A DNA stretch of 64,000 nucleotides from Cenococcum geophilum 1.58. Taxonomy: Eukaryota > Ascomycota > Dothideomycetes > Gloniales > Gloniaceae. Location: the NCBI GenBank assembly GCA_001692895.1, contig KV748207.1, forward strand, positions 806,001 through 870,000. Direction: 5' to 3'. The number at the start of each line of letters is the position of its first letter. The stretch's first letter is position 1. A model generated the notes under the pieces. It was not told the origin of the DNA and did no database searches. It saw nothing but the letters and a program-made list of their open reading frames with translations. Of the stretch, positions 57,093 through 64,000 are shown in pieces. The position numbers and the translations under genes were made by a program.

Positions 57093-60000
57093 TTAGATCT
57101 TCCGTGAGAATGTCTTCATGCGTGAGATCTGCGTCGCGGCAGGTAGGGCATCGGCGAAGCGATCGCGCTCTATCATCGGCCAAGATTAGCACCAGGTTCG
57201 GGGCCATGAATCGGTGTCAAGGAAGGGGGACTAAGGGAAGAGGAGGGAGGGGGAGGGGGAGGAGAGAACGTACCAGCCTGAGTATCAAACCCAATAGTAA
57301 CATCATCATGTTCACCAGGATACTCAACCACATCCAAGCACACGAACCGGCGCTTCTGACCCGCCCAACCCTGCTGCCTGCCCTCGGCTTTCTCCAGCTT
57401 GCCCTCGCCCTTGCGTTCCTCAACTGGTAGCGCGAACTTGGCGTCCACCAGCCGCAGGTAGAATTTGCCACCCTTGTCGACCTTCTCGAACACATCCATC
57501 GATTTGAGCTGGAAGGCCATGGAGTCGGCGTGCGAGAACTCTTCGAAGAAGGCGAGTAGCCGGCATATGTTGTCTTGCTGTACGATTTGAATTCGTACGG
57601 TTGACGCTTCCCATCGCTTGTAGATGGGCACGACCATGCGACGCCGAGCGATGGTGTAGGAGGAAGCAATGCTGTTAATGCATTGGTAAGCTGGGATTCA
57701 AATGAAACGAGGAATAATAGGATGCTCACCCGTCAAACTTGACGTAGAAGCCCGTAATAGCCATTTGGAAAGCATGCAGATCTTTCAGGTTATGGAAAGA
57801 ATAGGTCCTCAACGTCGATGCGGTGGTAAGTGTCCGCAGCAGCTCAGCCAATGCTTCAGGGATGTCTTGCTCTGTGTGTTTGACATCGACGGCAATATTC
57901 ATGTCTTCTTGTGGATTGCGTAGAACGGTGATCTCAGCACTACCGCTAGTTTGGAGCCGGAGAAGAAGCTCGCCGGGACCTGATACACAAAGTTAGCTTG
58001 AATTTTGCCAAGTGCAACCAGTAAAGTGGTATAGAGAGCTACAAATAATGTGGGGGTTAGCCTTACTCAAATTCATCCGGTCCGTTAAAGATCCAGCCGA
58101 GTGTCTCGCCACAACCCTTAACCTCTCTGACAGCACCGTCTGTGGTATATCCATATTGCCGGTCTCAGGATCAAGATTAAGCGTCTTCACATCCTGCCAT
58201 TGTAGTCTCTTCAAGGCGTCTCTTCCTGAGTGGGAAAAGGCTTCAGCCTGATCTGCATTCTCAATGCTGAAGCCTTTCAACGGCACCTGCGCAAACACGG
58301 TCTCATCTGTATCTACGTTCATGCCGGTGAGGGTGCCAAAGAGCATGTCCCTCTCTTTCTCGTCATTGAAAACAAGAAACATAACACACTGTTTCAGCTT
58401 CTTGTCGGCTTTCTCCTTAACCCGGAATACCACTACCGGGAAACCACTCTCAGAAGCATCTGCTTTAAATTCGAAGTTCATGGGCTCCTGTTTCCCAAAT
58501 TCATGACTGATAGAATTTAACGTCCTGCTTTTTGGGTTTGTGACTATTAGGAAACGATATCCACGATGTAGACGTCTCTTTCCACTTCCTTCGTTGCGCC
58601 TCTCGCATTTCTCAAAAAGGACAGCTCTACATCGCTTGACGCGTTCCGCTGGGAACACTCCGGAATTGGCTGGATCCGTGTACTGGAACTCTCGGAGGAT
58701 CAGGTTGTAGACAATGCGTTCGTCTTCGCGGGGCCTGAGGCTCACTTCAATTTTATTTGTATGGTCGACAATAGTCCAGAGGTTGCGCAAGTCTTGTTCG
58801 GTGAAGTCGATGTTGAGGTTGAAGCCGTGAGGTAGACTGACACACATGTTAGAGGAACGGACTTTCCATGTCACATCGTCCCACGTTGGACCAAGTTTCT
58901 TGTCATTTTGCACGCGGATGTTAACGAGCTCGTTTAGGCTACAAATTGAGATCTTGACTTTGAGGTCGTTATGCGAGCGGAGAACAGAGAGAACGCAAGG
59001 TATGGGGACACGATCAGTCTCAGCCTCGTCTGTTGTGACTGAAACCTGGACGAACATGCGGAAATAGCAGAAGTCCGTTTTTGTATCGCCCGGCGGCATA
59101 CAAGTCAGAGGATTCAACTGCTGAGCAGGCCCATCCATCACCAGTGATCTTGTAGAATTGCCAGACAAGATAGCTTTAACGTCCGGAGCAAAGTTTGGAT
59201 ATTTAATCCAAATCGTTTGATCCTGACCTTGGATTAGTGACTGCCGCGGCGGCATGACATGATGGCGCTTCATTGATGCCAGAAGCAGTTTCAGAAATCC
59301 TAGAACAGTATCGTGCACTTCGAAAATCTCGGCCATGGCAATATCTCCGGCTTCTCTTGCTAAGCGAGCTTGAGATCCCGCCTTCAAGTCACCGTACTTC
59401 CTGATGGTAGGATGTTTCTGAATAACTTCAGTTAGTATCCACCACGTTTTCGCAAGGTCGACATGTGCCTGAGTCAGCAGTTGAGCTGTCGGGGGCGCTC
59501 CAGGATCTCCACGAGGCCGATTCCGGATGAGGTTTTCCATTCCAGCACGTCCGCGTAAGAACCACCAGATAGCTGCACGTAGCCATTGCATTGGTGAGAA
59601 TTCATGAAGTGGTCTTTCCAGTTCTGCGGTGAGTCGGAAAATGCCTTGCATGTGTATTATACGATCGGTAAAATCTGCCAGCGCTGCATCCCCCTGTGAC
59701 CTCGTATCTGATCGGCTAAGCGAGTTAGGTGCTGCTTGCATACCCGGATCCTGTCGAGAGGGAGCAACGGCCTGCATAACTGGATCCTGATTCGAAGGGA
59801 GGGCAGTGCGCATTCCAGGATCTTGGTCTAGAGCGAGCGCCGGAGATCTCAGAGGTTGAGAAAACTCCATCTCCGAGGTAGATGATGTGAAATAACTCGG
59901 GGAGTTGCGTGAGGGGGGCTGTGGTGAGGGGCGCAAAGAGCCATTATTAGGATAGTTGTCAAACTGTGCTTTACGAGGCGATGGGGCTGGAGCAATTGGA

Positions 60001-61514
60001 GAGCCTCGCGGAAGGGTTTGCGGCTGTGGTATGGGATAGTTCGGTGAAGACGAAGCTGATGGTCTTTGGGTATCGATGTCGAGATGTGAGTTTTGGGGCG
60101 CCATAAGAGATTTGCGAATAGGAAGTTCGTTGGAGGATCTCGGAGCATTTGGAGGTCGTGACTGTAGCTGTGGTTGTGTCATGATGGGATTTACCGGAGA
60201 ACGTCTCGAAGAATTCGACGGCCGTGACTGGAGTTGCACTGGCGGTGGAAAAGGAGCTTCGTACGACGATCTCGCCGCATTCCCGGATGGCGACTGGGTG
60301 TATGATTGAGGGGAGCCTACAGAGAAAGAGTATGTGCTTGAAACAGACGGCCTTCTCCCATCCTCCACAGCAGAACTGGTGTGATACAACGCAGCCTCAT
60401 GCAACGCCCTACCCTCATCAGCTCGCATCTTCTGCTGGACCCTCGCAGAGAACGAATTCGGGTCTGAAGGTTCACTCTCCAAAAAATGCTTCTTGAAGTC
60501 AATTGGTGAGTCGTTCTCTCCAAGATCCATCTCCGGTAACCGAGGTGTGTCCTCTTCCTCAGGAATGCAAACATTATGCGGTACATAACTGGTCTGTGTG
60601 CGTCGAAGAGGCTGAGGTTCGAATTCATCCCTTTCAGGTAGTGACTCAGTAAATGCGGGTTTCACACGCCGAAATATTGGCGATGCATGAAAATCATCCG
60701 AATCTGCTGAATTTATTGAATCCATACTGGGCCTCGGAACCCCATCATCAACGCCTTGAAATCCAGTGGGTGCCCTCTTGAGAGGTTGAGGTCGATCGCC
60801 CAATCCCAGTGGTCCTAATCTTTGTGGAGGAGATGGCATAGGCGCTGCCTGCGATGTAATATTACCCATGTCCATTTTCAGTTGCAATGGCGGGGAAATT
60901 TCTCCGTGAGACGTCTGGGCCCTTCTGATACCAGGAGGCCGCTCATCCTCAGTGACAGACTGCTTAGATTGTCCACTACGAAGTCCATTGAATTCGGGAG
61001 AGCGCAATCCCACCACACTGTCGTCCCTATGTCCCTGAAACTGTTCTAGGTCTACCGAGGGTGTGCTGCTCTTCCGCCGTGACACGTCAATTGAAGGAGA
61101 TTCCGCCTCATCACCACCCTCGCCAATAACCTCAGGCGCGGTCCTGGCAAAGGACACCGTGAGACCTTTCCCTTTCCTTGGCCGGCTATTACTGCTACCC
61201 CGCATCGACGACGGTATACCTAGCGGTGTGGGTCTTGGGCTCGGCGTCTGAGCATGTATATCGTGGGCACCGGGCCATCTCTGCGCGGCGGCGACATCTA
61301 TGCGAGGTTTGGGTAGGGCGTTCAGCTGCGCTTTTTGAGTGGAGGGTTTGAGGAAGTCGGCAACGTCTTGCTCGATATTTGCTTTCTGCTGCTTCGTTTC
61401 CTTAGCAGGTTTAGCAGGTGCTTCGTCGTTGGAAAATATTTTGCCGCGCCAGCGGCGCTTGCTGAGGAATTTGCGTTCGTCCTGACGCCCTACGGTGGCT
61501 TCACTGTCGGTCAT
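57093..61514 (-). CDS. Large conserved filamentous-fungal protein of unknown function
   Basis: The inferred exons are 61514-58067, 57979-57730, 57671-57274 and 57169-57093, totalling 4,173 nt and 1,390 residues; all phases agree. The start is the ATG at 61514 (MTDSEATVGRQDERKFLSKR); the open frame upstream has no other ATG nearby. The first 550 residues are disordered, with many Ser, Pro, Gln and Arg. After that, folded-looking sequence starts with ADFTDRIIHMQGIFRL and continues to the C-terminus with regular hydrophobic spacing (for example MVVPIYKRWEAS, FVCLDVVEYPGEHDD). I recognise no catalytic motif or membrane segment. It looks like a widely conserved Pezizomycotina protein, perhaps a scaffold, but that is a guess. 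Confidence 0.75.
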
Positions 61515-64000
61515 GGCGAGAAGTGCGAGTGGTTGAGGGGTTGAGGGCAAAGTGAGCACGCGACGACGGTATACAGGAGAGGATGGTGGCCGCAGGCACA
61601 GAAAGTAGCAAGTTCATGCGGGCCCGAGACTGGGGAGACGCATAAGTTGCACAGCAGTTCGACGGGTATCGCGGCGACTACTGACGGCCAGCCGTTATCG
61701 GCGGTGGGTAGCTGGGCAGCCCAATGCGGCACAGATGGCGCTTAAGGGAGCGGCCGAGGCTGAGAATAGGCGTCGGTATTGGCAGGTGTAGCGGAAAGAG
61801 AGGCCCGTCCTTTCGCTATGTCTGAGACGTCTCCAGCACTGTCCTCACGCTGTCGTCAATGCTGTCGACAACACATTGTCTCTGCTCAAGCAAAGAAAAG
61901 CAGTGCACCTGTCGTCAGACCCACCAATGGCAGAGAATTGAACCATTGTCCTAGATTCGCATACGTACTACCCGCCCTCTCATTCACGTCCACATCATGC
62001 TGGTTTCAAGTTTCGTTGCCTCACCAGCGCATCAAATAACGTTACATTACCCGCGACTTTCTGGGGGATCCCGACGCTAAAACTGAGCTTGGGGCCCGCG
62101 CAAAACCACCGTCCCCTCGCCATCATTGAGCCACCCGCCGCCAAAATCCTCGCCGTTTCCGTGGTGAACGTCGCTGTGGCAATGATTCTGGCACTATGAC
62201 TGCGAATCCAGGGACCAGCGTCTAGCACATCTTGTGTGCCAGCAAACCTCATCTCGGCCCCCCAATACTGCCCTAGCGATGGGAATATGATCCTTCTCGC
62301 ATCCCCTGCAGCCTTATCTGCGTCGATATTAAGCTCACCACTCCGCACATGCCACTAACGGCCCTCCACCGGCAATTGAATCCTCGACTGTAGTCAACTT
62401 CTCACTCTTTCGGATGATCTACACGGCTTTAATGGGCGATAATCTCCTTCCACATGCGTCTGTGTTTCCTGCAACAGATCGAACTATTAGCCCGCCCATG
62501 TCCACCGTGGCTGTCTTCAGTCCACGGCTCAGCGATGTCTGCCAAGCCACTTAGGCCACACGCATCGTGTAATTAAGTCAGAACTCAATTCTGCGTCCGC
62601 GTGGAATCTACCGGGTAGGTTTCAACACCATGGGCCTTGCAGACTGCAGCCACCTCAAACCGAGCAGTATTCGCGTCCCGTCTCATTCCAGCGTCATTTG
62701 ATCGTGATGATGAGACGACTATACTTGAGGGTCTTACTGCGGTTTCTGTCAAGCTCTCGTAAGACCGTAGAATTTCTTCCTGTTTGACAGAAGCGTAGGA
62801 AAAAAGGGGCAAAGTAGGTAGTAAAGAGGTCAGCACTTGTATTATTCATCTCATGCCCTAAACATCTAAATCTACTGCTATTATAAAGAAGCTATTCTGG
62901 CAGTATAAATTAATATCGTCCTATCAAAGTCTACACTCTACACTCTACACTAATTTGAAATCACCATGCGTCGCATCCCATCCCCATTTGGCTTTCAACG
63001 GCACTTCTTCCCTTGCCCAGCTAAAATTTGAACAATCCTCATTCTATCACTCACACGCACCCCAGCTGCACAGCAATAGCAATAACCATCTAGGAATTTG
63101 ACAGACCGAGCTGAGCAACATCCCACACAGCCCCCTCAACTCACATTTGCATTACTCCCACCTCTTCCCACATCTCTCCGGCGTCCAGAATCACACCCAT
63201 CCCACTCTCCTGCGTAGCCTATCCTTGCGGTCTAGAAGACAATGTAAGCACAGCAGCCAAGTAGATAGGTCATCCGCATCACATAATCAAAGCATCAATT
63301 ACAAACCGCACATGCACTCAAATAGAAACAAAAATCATAAATCCGTAGATTCCATACCCGCCCACCTATGTAACCCCAAAAAAGAAAAACCTGCCCTCCC
63401 CCTGCAAGGCCGGCCTCACAGCACATGCCACGCACGATGAACCCATATAATACAACCCATCCATCATCAATCATCAAGCCCGCCCCTTCAGCGTCCCCTC
63501 AAAGTCATCCGTGAGAAAAGAGAGCAAACTCCGCTCTGAACAGAACCCCACAAGACCGCCATAAGCACCGCCATGGGCCACGCCGCGCTGCAGAGCAAGA
63601 AAAGAGGGAGATGCCATGAAGCACGCATGCAGATCGTCAAAAAAGCAAGCTTGCTGTTCCCGTCCGTGTCTCGTAAATTCATCAAGAATCGCGCAGACCG
63701 CCCACGCTCCCAGTGCTGAGCTGGAGAGCTAAACCAAAAGTCCCATACCGTAAAAAGAGCCCGTCTGTCCACGAAACACCGCGCAAGAAGAGAAAACGCA
63801 AACGCGGATTAAGCCATTGCTGAATCAAGCCGGGGAATTGGAGAAAGGAGGGCATAAAGAAGGGGAAAGAGAAGCTAGCACCACCGGAAACTCCACCCGT
63901 GTATCTTCTCACGCATTGTAGATCGTTCGTTCTTTCGTTCGTTCGTCCATCGTAGATAGGTCGTCAGTTGCGAAACTGAAAGCGAATGGATGCACCACTG
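61515..64000. other. Terminal intergenic region with no supportable gene
   Basis: The first part should be the promoter of the 1,390-residue gene. Open frames at 61995-62348, 62585-62836 and 63488-63912 (all minus) lack motifs and splice partners; the last region is rich in CTTTCGTTCGTTC-type runs near 63,925-63,950 and may be an untranslated region of a gene beyond the window. Confidence 0.5.

Noticed and set aside
63488-63912. Minus-strand frames with hydrophobic stretches near the right edge
   Set aside because: Two overlapping frames share the region, starts are poor and simple CTTTCGTTCG runs adjoin it; not enough support for a membrane protein.

Overview
The window comes from the genome of a filamentous ascomycete (Pezizomycotina). 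Three things point there: genes with several 45-105 bp introns, fungal-type families (SSU72, an Nbp2-like SH3 protein, TauD-type dioxygenase, salicylate-hydroxylase-like monooxygenase, ankyrin/CorA-like protein), and a repeat block carrying the signature of repeat-induced point mutation (RIP). In that block the lost codons are Trp and Gln turned into stops, and TpA is very abundant.

Region 1, about 1-28,060, is an AT-rich island with no intact gene. It is made of LTR retrotransposons inserted into one another. A minus-strand Ty1/copia element enters from the left edge (1-1526). An internally deleted gypsy element (1527-8366) is split by a complete copia element (1859-8010, duplicated target AGTAT). 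A second stack follows, three gypsy elements deep: A (9231-27842, target CTGGG) contains B (12888-25636, target CTATA), which contains C (17322-23510, target altered by RIP). All have paired LTRs and recognisable but stop-ridden gag-pol. B also carries a decayed antisense reading frame downstream of pol.

Region 2, about 28,060-45,300, has normal base composition but looks accessory. It holds a broken cytochrome P450, a flavin monooxygenase divergent from a TauD/TfdA-type dioxygenase, a gene resembling fungal DUF7924 proteins, an FAD hydroxylase convergent with a short-chain dehydrogenase, and a second fragment that may belong to the DUF7924-like group. A 1,700-bp Mutator-like non-autonomous element with foldback ends and a perfect 9-bp target duplication is inserted in that fragment. 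The oxidoreductases could be part of a small catabolic or secondary-metabolite locus, but no backbone enzyme is present. Three genes here each carry one inferred GC-AG intron.

Region 3, about 45,300-64,000, looks like conserved core genome with long intergenic spaces: an Nbp2-like SH3 protein (minus), an ankyrin-repeat protein fused to a CorA-like two-helix membrane module (plus), SSU72 (plus) and a 1,390-residue protein of unknown function (minus). The last 2.4 kb shows no gene I can support.

Intron boundaries were worked out by hand from splice signals, protein continuity and reading-frame arithmetic. The exon sums of the FMO, dioxygenase, FAD hydroxylase, SDR, ankyrin-CorA, SSU72 and 1,390-residue genes are all multiples of three. 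Family assignments come from recognition of motifs, not from a database search.
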